64,000 nt of DNA from Cristatella mucedo. Its lineage: Eukaryota > Bryozoa > Phylactolaemata > Cristatellidae. This document shows positions 1 through 11,790 of this stretch, piece after piece (position 1 is the first letter of the stretch; every line of letters starts with the position of its first letter). The notes below the pieces were generated by a model, which saw only the letters and a list, made by a program, of their open reading frames with translations, made no database searches and was not told the origin of the DNA. The DNA lies in contig WPIO01000028.1 of NCBI GenBank assembly GCA_009760855.2, forward strand, positions 3,153,501 through 3,217,500, given 5' to 3'. The translations under genes were made by a program, and so were the position numbers.

Positions 1-40
1 GCAGACGCCGCGGGCACCGGCACTCCCGGGCGGCACCGGG

Positions 41-403
41 TCACCGCCCGAGGCTCATTCCGATTTCGAGCCAAGTACCGGACGTAAGATGACGCCCGAC
101 TACCGATGGCAGTGTGCGCAAACGTTCTCCGTAAGCTTCTAAGCATGCAGCGAGGAGAAAATTCGACAGCACGGGCGGCTGTATCGCCAGCAAGACATAG
201 ACGGACAGTCGGCCGGCTACACTCCCTCCGCCAGCCACCGCGCCGCCACCCACACCGGCAGCACAGGCCCTATCCCCTTCCAACCGGTTGATCCGGGCGG
301 CGACGAGGTACAGGAAGCCAGAGATATTTGAGAAACTTACGATTAGGAACTGCACGATTCCAAATAGTGTCCGGATAGAGAGCCATGATTCCTAGAGCCG
401 GCG
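41..403 (-). CDS. Possible membrane-protein exon (doubtful)
   Basis: An open minus-strand stretch of about 115 codons that ends in TGA near position 41. It encodes a convincing hydrophobic segment (FLIVSFSNISGFLYLV), a Gly/Ala-rich linker and a second hydrophobic segment (LSVYVLLAIQPPVLSNFLLAA). An AG that could be a splice acceptor lies at its upstream edge, but the polypyrimidine tract is weak and there is no usable ATG at the head, so it would have to be an internal or terminal exon. I do not recognise the family. The surrounding DNA is GC-rich and spurious open frames are common here, so this is only a candidate. Confidence 0.25.
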
Positions 404-1930
404 GACCTCACGAGAAGCCGCACTCACGCGTGTTGGCGCGCGGGTAATTCACCAAAGGTGAAGGACTCCCCACGTCAGCCAATAGCGACAGGCTGCTCAG
501 GAAGTCGTGCCCTTTGAACGTCCCCGGGTCATCTCCCATAGATAGACGCAACGATCGACGTGGCCGCATACCCAGCCAGTGAACCGTGCGGGTTCGAGTC
601 AGCCTTACATTCGAGTAACGCGCTTAATGCAGCCGCTAAATTTCAGCCAAAATGGCAATATAGCTTGTAAATGCTATCTTACAGCAGTGCATTCAGATTC
701 TTGAGGCAAGCGCCCGACCATGCCGCCGGATAGCGGCCTAGCGGGCTGGGGGAAGGCGGGGGGGGGGGGCGGAGGAGGCCGAAGAGGGAAGGCGGGGTTG
801 GAGACGGCGGGGGACGGCGGGGGTTGGGTGGTCGAGGGTGTGACCGCCTTTCAGAACGCGCGGTGCAGTCGAGCCTGTTGTCCGAATCCCTCCTGACCGA
901 CGAGTCAGCGAAACAAGCGAGGGGCAACTGACGCGCGCTAGAGAAGTAACCGACCGCTCACGAGCGAAGCTGCTATCGATGAGTGGGGGGGGGGGGGGCT
1001 AGGAAGCGTCGCTCTAGCGGCCGGTGCCGCAGAGAGAGAGAGAGAGGGAGCTCGCGCTGGAGCAGAATTCGCGTCGAGGAGGGCGGGTGCCTTCATAGAT
1101 ATATCCGCATTGCTGAGCGAGATTCGGAGGCGCAGGCCAGACAGATTTCAAGGGGTCAAGTTCTTTAGTAGAGGAGGCCTGAGTCCTCCTGACCGTAGCT
1201 AAAGCCTGCCGACAACTGCTCGCGATATCGGGTGGGGGGAAGGGGACCCTGCTTGCTGGGCCACCCGGCTGGGATGGGGCGCAAGTTCCGGCTGGCTGAG
1301 CGGCGGCAGGGGACGTCTGCAGGGGCGGGGCTCTTCCCGTTCCGACGGCGGCAGTGTCGAGGTTACCGTTTCGATGAAAATTCCACCTGCACATTAGAGC
1401 GTAAAACCTTGCGCATGTCGCCGAATTTATTGCTTTGCGTCCGTGCTCTTGCTAGCGCGCGGTCGACGGTGAAAAGCTTGCTATTGTCAAAGGAACCGCT
1501 GTCGCAGCTTACGCGAGAGTTTGTAGGCACTTCCCTAAGTTACATGTATAGGGAACCGCACCGCACCTATCGCAATCTAGACTCAAGGTTATGATGCATG
1601 CGGTTCCTTATATTCACTACGACGCACGCCGTTCGTATTAGTCATATATAAGAGCGCTAATTAAGTGTTGCGGCAGCCATAATCGAGGTCCGATCAAAGC
1701 CAGTGAGCATTTCACTGCATCCACCTCAAATTGATATCGCCCCGGTGATCAATAAGAAATAGTTCATGCAGCTGTTAACCTTCGGCTTTCCACTTCGTCA
1801 CAGCTCACGAATACATTTCTACAAAGGATTTCAGACGTCGTTTTCACAGAAGTTGCAGTAGCCGCCTTCTAATCATCTGCATCTCCGCCAACCGTAGCGT
1901 CGTCAAGCATGGCTTCGACGCTTCGGCAGG
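404..1930. other. Unassigned GC-rich to mixed DNA
   Basis: No gene or repeat family is recognised. There are poly-G runs near 761-770 and 987-998 and a short GA run near 1032-1049. The open frames here lack family features and look like products of high GC content. Confidence 0.4.
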
Positions 1931-1936
1931 CTCGTT

Positions 1937-2042
1937 ATAAATACGTATATATATATATATATATGCATTATATATACGCATTATATATACGCATTATATA
2001 TACGTATACGTATATACGTACGTATATATATATATATATATG
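1937..2042. repeat. (TA)n / TATATACGCAT microsatellite
   Basis: Alternating TA with interspersed TACGCAT units, directly next to the A/T-rich 3' end of an antisense SINE-B copy. It may have grown out of that tail. Confidence 0.9.
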
Positions 2043-2180
2043 TAATTCATTTGTATAGCGCCCAAATAGAACTTAATCTTCATTCACGCGCTTCGCATAT
2101 GCCACAAGGCTCGAGCCCACGACCTCGGCCAGACCTTGGTCGAGGCGAACGCCCTTAACCGCTGGGCCACACTTGTCGGA
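2041..2180 (-). mobile_element. SINE-B copy (tRNA-headed, LINE-A-like tail)
   Basis: Read on the minus strand: a tRNA-like head with a TGGTTAAGG-type box A region, box B GGGCTCGAGCC, then a tail with the degenerate AGAGATTAAG hairpin and ATACAAATGAATTA. It matches the copies at 5.7, 7.2, 27.2 and 51.9 kb. Confidence 0.8.
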
Positions 2181-2321
2181 TGCTTGGATCGCCAGCCCTT
2201 CAGCTTGGCTAGAGACAGGCGAACACTGTGAGCTTCGGCTCCACATCATCGGGTACCCAGACCGTCGTCAAAGCGAAACATGATCAGGGCTCGAAGAGCA
2301 GGAATAACAGGAAAAATAATA

Positions 2322-2890
2322 ATAATAATAATGCACTTGAATAAAGCGCCCTCAGAGAACTTAATCTCTCTCTAGGCGCTTTTCATTTGCTGCAAAGGGA
2401 AATGGAATTGAATGGTAAGTAAAATCATGCTTGAAAAACAAACAAAAATAATAATATGGTCAGGGGTGACATGCACAGGGTCAGCATGCAAATGTGGTTA
2501 GTGGCAGCATGCACAGTGTCAGCACGCATAAGCACATCAAGGACGAATCACAGGGACCCACTAAATGCTGTCCTAAATAGGTGTGTCTTTAAGTTCTTTT
2601 TAAATGTGGTCAGGTCAGGGGATGTTCTGACGCAGGTCGGGAGTGAGTTCCAGGCTTTGGGAACATACGAACTAAATACACGGTCTCCAAAGGATTTGAG
2701 ATTTGTACGAGGCATTGGTAAACTGTTGGATTCCGAAAAGCGGGTGGTACGATGCTTGGCCTGATGGGGTAGTATATCGGAGAGATAGGCTGGAGCCATA
2801 GACTGAAGGGACCTAAAAGTGAGCGACGAAACCTTGAAGTCAATCCGTTGCTTCCGTTGCTTGAAGTCAATCCGTTGCGTCAATACGACA
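2322..2890 (-). mobile_element. LINE-A 3' fragment
   Basis: Starts at the (AAT)n tail on the plus strand, followed by the tail hairpin, the 3' UTR and the C-terminal end of the reverse-transcriptase protein (minus-strand FGDRVFSSYVPKAWNSLP). It is 5'-truncated near 2890 and closely similar to 61064-61600. Confidence 0.88.
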
Positions 2891-4009
2891 ATCCGCGTAG
2901 GAAGAACAGGAATAGGAGGATGCTCGCTGCATGCGTCACTGTGGCTCCGGCTGCGGCAGATTTGGCGGAGTCGCCTGCGGAGTCGCCTGCGCGGACGTTA
3001 AAGAGACTCCGTTTATTGCTCTCACGCGTACATATATAAGAGCTCGATGAATCACCGCAGTTGGGGTAACGCAGCTGCGGCGGCGGGAAACGTCCCTTAC
3101 TTCGAAGGCCGGACGCTGAGCCGAGTCAACTGCCCAACCACCGGCTGCAGGTGGGACATGCATTAGCGGGCGGACGCTTCGCTAATTACAACCGCAAGCA
3201 GCAGCAGGCGCACGCAGCAACGAGTGATTGCAATTCGTGGTGCTCGTCTTTCGCATCATTGAGCCAATTCACCTCCTCGGCCCTAATATTCATTTATCAA
3301 GTTACTGATCGTGTTTGGTAATATCTTTAAGAACTCTTTTCCAGGTTCCTTAAATTAAGCCACGATTAAAACGAACTCGATAGAGGCCCTCGGTAGCGTA
3401 AGAAGACTGGGAGACTTTACTAGACTAGTTGGTGAAGGTGGGGTGCTACTTTAATTGTGTACTCAAAATTTTAGGTGTCCTGTATGGTAGCTACTTAAAG
3501 CTGGAACGCTTCATTTAGAGGACTGCGTCCAAAGATAGCCATCGCATTCGCTCCGCGTCTCAGATTGGCGACAGTGTACGACGACGGCTGGCTAAAAATC
3601 TTACAAGCTCGCCTGTTCTGTCTAGGCTGAGCTACTTGTCTGTGCTATTTTTCTTACTGCTGGGATCCATAACAGACCATTGCAGCCTCTGCAGCTGATG
3701 TGATGGATATGATGGATGTGATGGATATGGCTGTTTGGCTGGTGAAGCAATTCCAGAGGTTCAACCATTTGTCTTCTTTTCTTAAAACAGTATCGTCCGC
3801 ATCGTCAACAAACAATACTAGACTGGGAAAACTGAAGCTACTTCTGTCCAGTCTCCTTATTGCCTTACCTATCAAAGACTCTGGAACAAGTAATAACACA
3901 TCAGCTAAACTCTTCTATCAAACCTGATATCAAAATGCGTCGTTTTTTATCGTTTACTTTTTATCGTTTTTAACATGTTTTAGCAAATATTTGACCAAAA
4001 CTATGACAT
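2890..4009. other. Unassigned DNA
   Basis: Mixed-composition sequence with a short ATGGATGTG-type repeat near 3700-3730. No gene or TE family is recognised. Confidence 0.4.
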
Positions 4010-4265
4010 CTACTCTCCAACTGCCGACTATGGCACATCTTTTTCAGCGGTCCTGAGCTGCTACTTCTATGCTACTCACTACCTCAACTGCTCTCCTGAC
4101 TCTGCTATGCTTCCCACTTTCTCTTTGTTGCGTGAGACGAAGTCTGTTGGCTACCGAATGCGTACCGAAAGCCGCTTAGGCTGTGAGTGCGCTATGCAAA
4201 ACTCTCCTGCGTAACGCCCACATGGTCTTTATGACTTTTTGGAGTTACTGACGGAGATACATAGC
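4010..4265 (+). mobile_element. LINE-B 3' fragment
   Basis: Contains the C-terminal coding end and 3' UTR of LINE-B. It ends with the terminal hairpin (GTAAC-x-CCACA arm and GGAGTTAC arm) and GAGATACAT. It abuts a LINE-A copy directly. Confidence 0.85.
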
Positions 4266-5134
4266 TAGCAAGCAAATTCTAGTCACGTTTTAGAGCTAAT
4301 CACTCCACAGAGCCCGAATGGCAGAATGACTGTCTAACGACCTTCCAATTAATGCAGATTTAGGAGAGGCTCTCTCCTTGCTTGGCTGATATTTCGGCAG
4401 CACTTGATACTATTGATCAAGTCCCCCTTGAGCGCTTCTCATCTCGCCTGGGCAGCAGCACTGGCACTGCACTGTACTGCAATGGTGTACGCCCTATCTC
4501 AGTAGAAGACTCCAAAGCATTGATGTCTACGGGCAACAGCCATTCGAAGACCCTATAAATATATGGTTTACCAAGGGTCTGTGACTGCTACAATATCATA
4601 ATTTATACTTCCTCTCTTGCCATGTATTCGCCCTGCTTTACCAAGGCTTTAATTGTATACGAACGAGTTTTCTGTTGCACCAGTGATTTGACACCTCACT
4701 GCTTTCCGGCACTTAGAGTCTCTCAACTCCTTGCTGCATGTAATGCTGACATTCGTAGCTGGATGTAAGCAGACTTTCTCAGATTTAATGACGATAAAAC
4801 AAACTTACAAGGTGTGGGAAAAGCTAGTGGTACTCACAAATTAGAAAACCCAACCCTCAAAATGGGCTCCACTAGCATACCTCGTGCAGCATACGCATGA
4901 AATCTGGTTGTCCTGTTCGAAAAAAGTGACCTCACCCTAGACGATCATATCAGCTTCAAAATTAAGTCAGCCTAATTTCAGCTAAGTATAATTGCAAAAA
5001 TTCAGGCCTGATTGGTATGCCAGAGCCAAGCTGGTCAATGTATCTGACTGCTCGCAGGTCGTCCAGCCTGTGCAATTAAGGGCTGACAATTGGTGCAAAA
5101 CTCGACAGTTAGTATCATCTGGTTAAAGTGTTGC

Positions 5135-5550
5135 AGTTGGAACGTGTAATGTAATGTAATGTATCTCCGTCTGTAACTCCACAAAGTCGTAAAGACCATG
5201 TGGGTGTTACGCAGGAGAGTTTTGTATAGCGCACTCACAGCCTAAGCGGCTTTCGGTACGCATTCGGTAGCCAACAGACTTCGTCTCACGCAACAAAGAG
5301 AAAGTGGGAAGCATAGCAGAGTCAGGAGAGCAGTTGAGTTAGTGAGTAGCATAGAAGTAGCAGCTCAGGACCGCTGTAAATGATGCACCATAGTCGGCAG
5401 TAGTAGAGTAGCTGTCGTTGCGTAAGAATTGTGGAAGCGAGTTCCACAGTCTAGGACTTGCAGAGCTAAAGCTCCTGTCACCAACGGTCTTTAAGCGGAG
5501 GAATGGGACAGCTAATTCATTGTCCCCACACAGGACCTGAGGGTGCCGCT
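5135..5550 (-). mobile_element. LINE-B 3' fragment nested in LINE-A
   Basis: On the plus strand it starts with the ATGTA repeat (the tail of LINE-B), then the 3' hairpin, 3' UTR and RT C-terminus (minus strand FLRLKTVGDRSFSSASPRLW). It is 5'-truncated and inserted antisense into the 4266-6185 LINE-A copy. Confidence 0.87.
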
Positions 5551-5697
5551 TCTCGCCCACCTGCTGTGGCTCATTATTAAGCAACGTATCGGCATCAAAT
5601 CTGTGTCACTTAGTTTATAGATCTTTTCATTCTCACGCTCTGGCCTGTCATTCCAAACTACAGCCCAGTCAGGCTTGAGAATGTAAAATATTACAAA

Positions 5698-5843
5698 ATA
5701 TAATTCATTTATATAGCTCCCTAAGAGAACTTAATCTCTATTCAGGCGCTCCGCATCTGCCACAGGGCTCGAGCCCACGACCTCGGCCAGGCCTTGGTCG
5801 GGTCTAGCACCTTAACCACGGGCCCAACCAGCTCGGCGTACCA
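5698..5843 (-). mobile_element. SINE-B copy nested in LINE-A
   Basis: A nearly complete copy: tRNA-like head (GCCGAGCTGG start), box B GGGCTCGAGCC, then the AGAGATTAAGTTCTCT hairpin and TATAAATGAATTATA tail, all read on the minus strand. LINE-A sequence resumes on both sides. Confidence 0.87.
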
Positions 5844-6594
5844 GCACTCCTCTGACTAAAGTCGTTTAGCTGTGCCACCAACCACTCTCAGATCCTTTGG
5901 AGACCGCGCCTTTTGTTCATCCTCTCCCAAAGCCTGGAAAGTGCTCCTGACTGACGTCACAACATTTCCCTGACATGACTGAATTTGCAAATAAGCCGCC
6001 CACGTGTTACTCACAGCATCTGCTGGGTCCATGTGAATTGTCCTTTTCGTGGTTTTGTGTGTTGAGAATATGCATGTTATCACTATCCAAACGTTACGCT
6101 TCCTTTGCAGAATATTTAAAGTGCCAATAAAGAGATTCAGCCGTATTGGAAGCCATACAAATGTCTTATTATTGTTGTTATTATGCAGTGATTCAAAATG
6201 AAGTGCTTAAAGAAGTTACCTGTCTGTATGGTTTTACGAGACACTAATTCATCAAACTTGTTAGGGTCATAGCAGTCAATATCGTGCAGTGATTGATTGC
6301 CATGAAGGGGGACAAACAATGACGATAAAAATAATAATAGTATTTTTTTTGTAGCACCTGAGGAGAACAGATTCTCTATTCATTCACTTTAAAACTCATT
6401 GCAACAGAAGCAATGACCAAGAGTTAATGGCAATTAAGGAATGATGCTTAGGCATGCATGCAAAAGCACGAAAGAAGAATCTCACCAGCACTGGGTAGTA
6501 GCACCATCCCTGGTTAGTCATACGCATTGAATCGTTGCTAAATGTCAGAAACAAAAGGCCACAGGATAAAAGACAAGTTCATTAGGGCAATGCC

Positions 6595-6760
6595 ACTAGG
6601 GTTTAGACAGGGGTAATCTGCTGGCAATTCATTACCCTGGTCGTGGGCTCGGGTCACACAGCAGGTAATCTTCTATTGCCACTCAAGCAGGCTGATTGCC
6701 GCCTAAGGCACCTGTGCCGATACATGAATAAGGCTGTTTGATCAGCTAGCATCTACGTTT
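6595..6760 (+). mobile_element. Degenerate SINE-A copy
   Basis: Retains GGTCGTGGGCTCGG near box B, a TATTGCC segment, and the GGCTGTTTGATCAGCTA end typical of SINE-A. The head is poorly conserved. Confidence 0.5.
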
Positions 6761-6889
6761 TACTTTTTGGAAACAGGCACGTCACTCTTGTCCTTAGTGA
6801 AGATGACGACAGTTTCGTAGCACAAGAATGGGCGGTAAAATCGTCTCCGACCGAGCAAAGGCAGTGGCGAGGACCGAGCTGCTGCAGGT

Positions 6890-7140
6890 TTCTAGCTTCT
6901 TTTGGATTTCGTCACATCAGGAGATACCGAGACGTCAGTCGGAAGTGAGTTCAAGGCTCTGGGAACACGGGAAATGAATGCATTCTCTCCGAGTGATTTA
7001 GGTGCAAGTTGCTTAGGTGCACAACTAATCGAACAGAGTAAGAAGGGCTGCTGGTGCGATGGGGAGAACTTGTATAAAGCGAATTCAGATAGGTAGGCCA
7101 AAGCAAGAGAACGGGTGGACCCTAAAAGTAATGGTAATAA
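6890..7140 (-). mobile_element. LINE-A coding fragment
   Basis: Minus-strand translation gives LGENAFISRVPRALNSLPTDV, the FGDRAFSSYAPKAWNSLPT block of the LINE-A C-terminus, in decayed form. No tail is attached. Confidence 0.65.
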
Positions 7141-7157
7141 CATAATAAAAATATAAA

Positions 7158-7295
7158 TAAATAATTCATTTTTATAGAGCCCTAAGAGAACTTAATCTCT
7201 ATTCAGGCACTTCGAAGATGCCACGGGGTGAGAGTTCACGACCTCGGCCAGACCTTGGTCGGGGCGAGCACTTTAACCACTGGATCAAAACAGCA
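7158..7295 (-). mobile_element. SINE-B copy
   Basis: Minus-strand tRNA-like head, degraded box B and the AGAGATTAAGTTCTCT hairpin with an A/T-rich end. It lies between two antisense LINE-A fragments. Confidence 0.8.
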
Positions 7296-7309
7296 CGACA
7301 GAATAATAA

Positions 7310-8660
7310 TGATAATAATAAATAATACATTTGTATAGTGCCGACAGAAAGCCCAACCTCGTTTAGGGACTTTAAATGTGCTGTAAAGGAAGCATGATCA
7401 AACGCGTAGTAACAACATGCCCGATGTCAATAAGCAAAACACGGTTATTGCGACATGCACAATATCAACATGTAAATATGATTAGTGGCAGCATGCACTT
7501 CATCAGCAAGTATAAGCACACAAAGGACACATTACAAAGACCCGCCAATTGCTGACAAAAATGTGCGTGTTTAGCTTCTTCTTAAATGTTGTCAAAGCGG
7601 GGAATGTCGTGATGTCAGTCAGGAGTAAGTTCCAGGCTTTGGGAGCATACGAACTAAAGGCACGGTTTCCAAAGGATTTGAGGTTCGCAGATCTATAGTA
7701 AACGATTAGATTCAGCACAGCAAGTGGCACGGCACCTAGCCTGGTGGGGGTTGCTCTAATAGGCAGGCTGAAGTAAGAGAATAAAGGGACCTAAACGTGA
7801 GTGAAACAACCTTAAATTCGATACGCTGCTTGACTGAGAGCCAGTGTGGGACAGCTAGAGTTAGCGTGATTTGGCAACTGCGAAGCTCACTACAGACATG
7901 CCTAGCAAGAGAGTTTTGCAATGACTATAAGCGCCTGATTACACATGTCGGAAGACCAGAAAACAGTTGAAGGCGCCGAGACTGGATTTTACAAATGCAT
8001 GGACCAATTTGGATCTAGTATCTCTGCCTAAGCTAGCCCAAATTTTAGCAATGCTATGTAGCCAAAAGGAGGCAGACTTTACTGTGGAGCCGATGTTTTG
8101 GTTTAGCGCAAGGTTACTATGGAACAAGACACATACGTTTCGTGTAGATGCAACAAGAGACCAATATGCTGGCAGAGCCGATGACGAGAGTTACGCTTTC
8201 CATGAGTCACGCTTGCTTTGCCCATAACTGGTAAGTTGATTTTATCGTCATTTCATTTGAGAAAGTGTGCAGTCATCTCCATCCTTGTGTGGATGTCAGC
8301 AGTTCGTGCAGCAAAGGAGTTATGAGAGTTCGTCGCGCTGCAGGGTTCGAAGGGATCAAATAAGTGTTACATACTGAGTGTCATTTGCATTCAAGTGAAA
8401 GCCTAGATTGTGTTTGACGATCAAACCTGCATGAGTAGAAGTATAGACTGAGAGGAGAAGAGGACCAAGCACAGAATCAATGGTTTCCAATACTTCAGTA
8501 GCTCATTGGATCATATTTCTCTCTTCATATCAATACTCCAGAGTCTTCCACTGATATGTTAAACCATGGTAGTGCAGTGCCAGTGATATCCAGGCAAAAT
8601 GAGAAACGCTCAAGAAGAACTTGATGATCAATAGGTGAGGCGGTGAACGAGCAGCTGTTA
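7310..8660 (-). mobile_element. LINE-A copy with RT remnants
   Basis: Begins with an (AAT)n tail and a decayed hairpin, passes through the C-terminal blocks (minus-strand LKSFGNRAFSSYAPKAWN) and the QRIEFKVVSLTFRSL block, and continues back through the RT palm to about 8660. Frames are broken throughout. Confidence 0.82.
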
Positions 8661-8757
8661 AGGAGACGGTGTGTGGTCAGCATCAGCATGTTTGGATTGT
8701 GCATCTATGATTCGACTACGCCTTCATTGAAGCTGGAATTGACCTCGGCCACAATAT

Positions 8758-8938
8758 AGGTGAGCCGTGATGGCATACTAGGTAAGGCGGTTGCCTTTCA
8801 CAACCTTGGTCCAGAGGTCGTGGGCTCGAATCCTGCGGTGGGTGAATCTGTATCGCTGCTGCAAGCGGTGCTGATAGCCGTAAAGGCTCTTCTGTCGCTG
8901 TACAAAAGAGGTTGTTAAATCAGCTAATATATTGATTA
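8758..8938 (+). mobile_element. SINE-A copy
   Basis: tRNA-derived: the GAGCCGTGATGGCA head carries the box A region, and box B GGCTCGAATCC lies at 8822-8832. A conserved body (CGCTGCAAGCGGT, ATAGCCGTAAAGGCTCTTCT) follows and ends GTTAAATCAGCTAATAT. Confidence 0.85.
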
Positions 8939-9767
8939 ATGTGATCTACAGTAATCCTGTTATGATATTTGATAGACCATCAGTCCTGATCATTGTATGC
9001 TTTCTCAAGGTGGCGTTTACTAAGCCTTGTTAGTTTAAACTTTAATAACCGCCGTAATCTTGACCTTAATGCAGGTTATTTACCGCACGGTATCCTTTCC
9101 CACTCCAAGCTTCATGCAAGCTGTTTGCCGTAGAGTTTTCTAGCATCTAGCATCCTTACTACAGACATCGTGGAGCTTGAGCTCTTTGCGTCCCGCTACG
9201 TTAGCAAACGATTCGATCCTGCTCGCGGATTGCAAGCAGGGTTCTCGCTGAGTGCAAGGCCACCAAAATAAGGACTATACTGGCCGCCACCACGTCCGTA
9301 TCCGCTACCGAAGCAAATATAATTTGTTATTTCCCTCCAAGCATCTAGAACCGACACAAATGCTCCGAGCTTCTGACCCGAAATAGTCATAAGACCGAGT
9401 CCCACGCCCACCGAAGCGCTTCTACCACGTGAAGCGGCTCGTCGCCTCCCGCTTATCGTCCAGACGCGAGGTACTAACGACTGGTGGTTCTGAGGCTGCT
9501 TCAAAGACAGGCAGCTAACTTCCTTTACTTTCCAAGCCGATATCTAAGAGCTTCGGATACTTCCGGTCGCGGCCCGCAGCTGCGGCAAGCCCGCAGCCCT
9601 TCCTAATGCGGTCATTCTGGTGCACAGAGGGCGGCGATTAATTAAGCTCTCCCGACCGATGCGGGGGCGCCGCGCGACTGAATCGGAGGCTTAGAGCTCA
9701 GTTGGTGTTTTCTGGGTAGGCGGACGGATATGCCCGGCCGACCGCAGGTCAGAAAAAAGATAAATAA
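8939..9767. other. Unassigned DNA
   Basis: No gene or repeat family is recognised. A minus-strand open frame at 9196-9504 has no recognisable features. Confidence 0.4.
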
Positions 9768-9947
9768 ATACATCCTAGCTAATTTAACAGCCTCTTTTTG
9801 TATAGCGACAGAGGAGCCTTTACGGCTATCACCACCGCTTGCAGTGGCGATAAAGGATCGCCCACCGCAGATATCGAACCCACGACCTCGGTGCCGAGGT
9901 CGTGAAAGCAATCGCCTTACCTGGTGTGCCATCACGGCTCGCACATT
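9768..9947 (-). mobile_element. SINE-A copy
   Basis: A full-length copy on the minus strand, from GAGCCGTGATGGCACACC to GTTAAATTAGCTAG. It carries the inter-box palindrome at 9881-9904 (two 11-bp arms, GG-TG-CC centre). Confidence 0.87.
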
Positions 9948-10194
9948 CCTGAGGACAGGTAGCGTGTGTGTCTCAGGGACGAAAACAGCCCGGACCTAGT
10001 GCCGCTGGACTGTCGGCGCGTGAATGCAGGTGAGCTACAGCCTGCGACTACTGCGGCTGCTTTCGTGGCACTTTTGGGCACACGGAGCACGCGCGAGGCG
10101 CAGGAGGCGCACAGGCCGGGTTTGAGGTTTGAACGCGTGAGGCACAGGTATACAGGAGGCACATGTATACAGGAGGCACACAGGCGCACAGGTT

Positions 10195-10312
10195 TGCCCG
10201 TACTCGCCTTTAAAGGCCGATGCCGATGGGGTTGAGCCCAGCGGCCTAAAACCTAAAGCGAAAGGATAGAGATAAAGTTCTCTTAGGACGCTATACCAAT
10301 CAATCATTCACA
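10195..10312 (+). mobile_element. Degenerate SINE-B copy
   Basis: The tail is clear (ATAGAGATAAAGTTCTCTTAG then ACGCTATACCAATCAATCATT). The head is poorly preserved. Upstream, at 10140-10195, a short ACAGGAGGCAC repeat is present. Confidence 0.55.
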
Positions 10313-10962
10313 GCTACTAAGTGTGACTCGTATATAGTGAGATGTAGCATAACTAGTTGTCCTGTACCCGCAGAGGCACCATACCTCAATAACGATTCCC
10401 TGATTTGTCCGAGAGGCATTTCGATAGATTTCCAGGAATCGATAGGATGCACGTGAGTCGGATAGACGAAGCGCAACTGTGAAGTAAAGAGCAAGAAAGA
10501 AGCTGCAAGGTCGTTGTTCGGTCGAACTTCAGTCGAAAAAACTTACTGAGCAAGAGCAGGAATAGAACGTGACATCCTCCGACGAGCAGCGAGTCTAAGC
10601 AGTTCCTGCTTGTATTTGTAGCACGAGTGATGAGCTCGTCTTTGCTAAAACGGATCATGGAGGCGGCACCGATGGGTGAGCTGTCTCGTGCAGCCGTTAT
10701 CTGGATGATGCTCCAAACTCGCCAAGTGCGTGCGAATGTTGTGAGACCTTAATGTGATTTTGGAACTCGGTCTGCCTCAAGAGAACAGATCCGAATAAAA
10801 GAAATCTCCGAGAGGCCGCAAAGATCCACCGGCCTCCCTTCTTGGCAGTCTATGCATACTTCACCGTACCGCCAGGCAGAGAAATACAAATAAGATAAAA
10901 TAGTTCCCTTTCAGAAAACCATTCCCGCTGGACTCCGCACCTTACAGTTAGTTGCATTGTAA
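10313..10962. other. Unassigned DNA
   Basis: No gene or repeat family is recognised. Confidence 0.4.
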
Positions 10963-11790
10963 CTGTCTCAGAAGAAGACTCCCGAGTATTCATGTGAATG
11001 GACAAAGGTCATCAGAGAAACCGCTGACGGATGGGGTAACTCAAGGCTCTGCGCTTGGTCCTGTTCTTTTCATAGTTTATACTTCCGCAGCTGTGATTGC
11101 CAGGCACAATCTAGGCTTCCACTTCTATGCAGATGACACACAGTTGTACCTTTGCTTTGATCCCTCGCGTCCCTCGAGCTCGTCGAATTCTCTCAACTCC
11201 CTTGCTGAATGTATTGATGACATCGGCATATGGATGACAGCAAACTTTCCTAAATTGACTAATGACAAAAACCAACTTACTAGTTATGGGCAAACCAAGT
11301 GTGACTCGGAAGTTGGAAAGGTTAATGCTCCCAATCGGCTCTCCCAGCACATGTCCTGTTGAATCTGCACGAAGTCTGGGTGTCATGTTCCAAAGCGACC
11401 TTTCACCAGACGACCACATCAGCTCCACAGTCAAGTCTGCCTACGTTCAGCTATATAAAATTACTAAAATTCGGGCTGGTTTAGACAGGGATGACACACC
11501 TTGATTGGTCCATGCATTGGTGACATTCCGTCTTGACTTCTGTAACCTCACTGCATCCTGGTCTACCGGCCAGTGCAATCAGGCGCTTACAGCTTGTGCG
11601 AAACTCTGTAGCTAGGCTTGTCTGTGGTGAGCTTCGCAGTTGCCATATAACACCACTTCTCACCAACCTGCACTGGCTCTTAGTCAAGCAATGCATCGAC
11701 TTCAAGGTTTTGTCACTCACTTTTAGGTCCCTTTATTCTTTGGCTCCAGCCTGCTTATCAGATCTACTCCCACACCAGGCCAAGCATAGT
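10963..11790 (+). mobile_element. LINE-A copy, RT palm to C-terminus, no tail
   Basis: Encodes GVTQGSALGPVLFIVYT, FYADDTQLYLCF and a decayed LGVMFQSDLSPDDHI block, followed by QLVRNSVARLVCGELRSC. The frame is shifted between blocks. It stops abruptly at about 11790, where a second LINE-A copy restarts from an earlier point of the sequence. Confidence 0.87.

Larger units (their letters stand above)
4266..6185 (+). mobile_element. LINE-A copy, interrupted twice
   Basis: Three collinear pieces of one degenerate LINE-A: 4266 to about 5125 (RT palm region, with decayed LSAAFDTIDH and YADD blocks), about 5577-5695 (the QRIDFKVLSLTFRSL region) and about 5850-6185 (FGDRAF and KAW blocks, 3' UTR, ATT-rich tail). 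The gaps are filled by an antisense LINE-B and an antisense SINE-B. Many stops and frameshifts show it is old. The last piece has a CTGGGTCC block shared with the copy at 13353. Confidence 0.8.

Noticed and set aside
8758..8938. Genuine tRNA genes at the GGTTCGAATCC sites
   Set aside because: The box A/B signals are followed by a conserved non-tRNA body and a simple tail, and recur at many loci, so these are SINEs.
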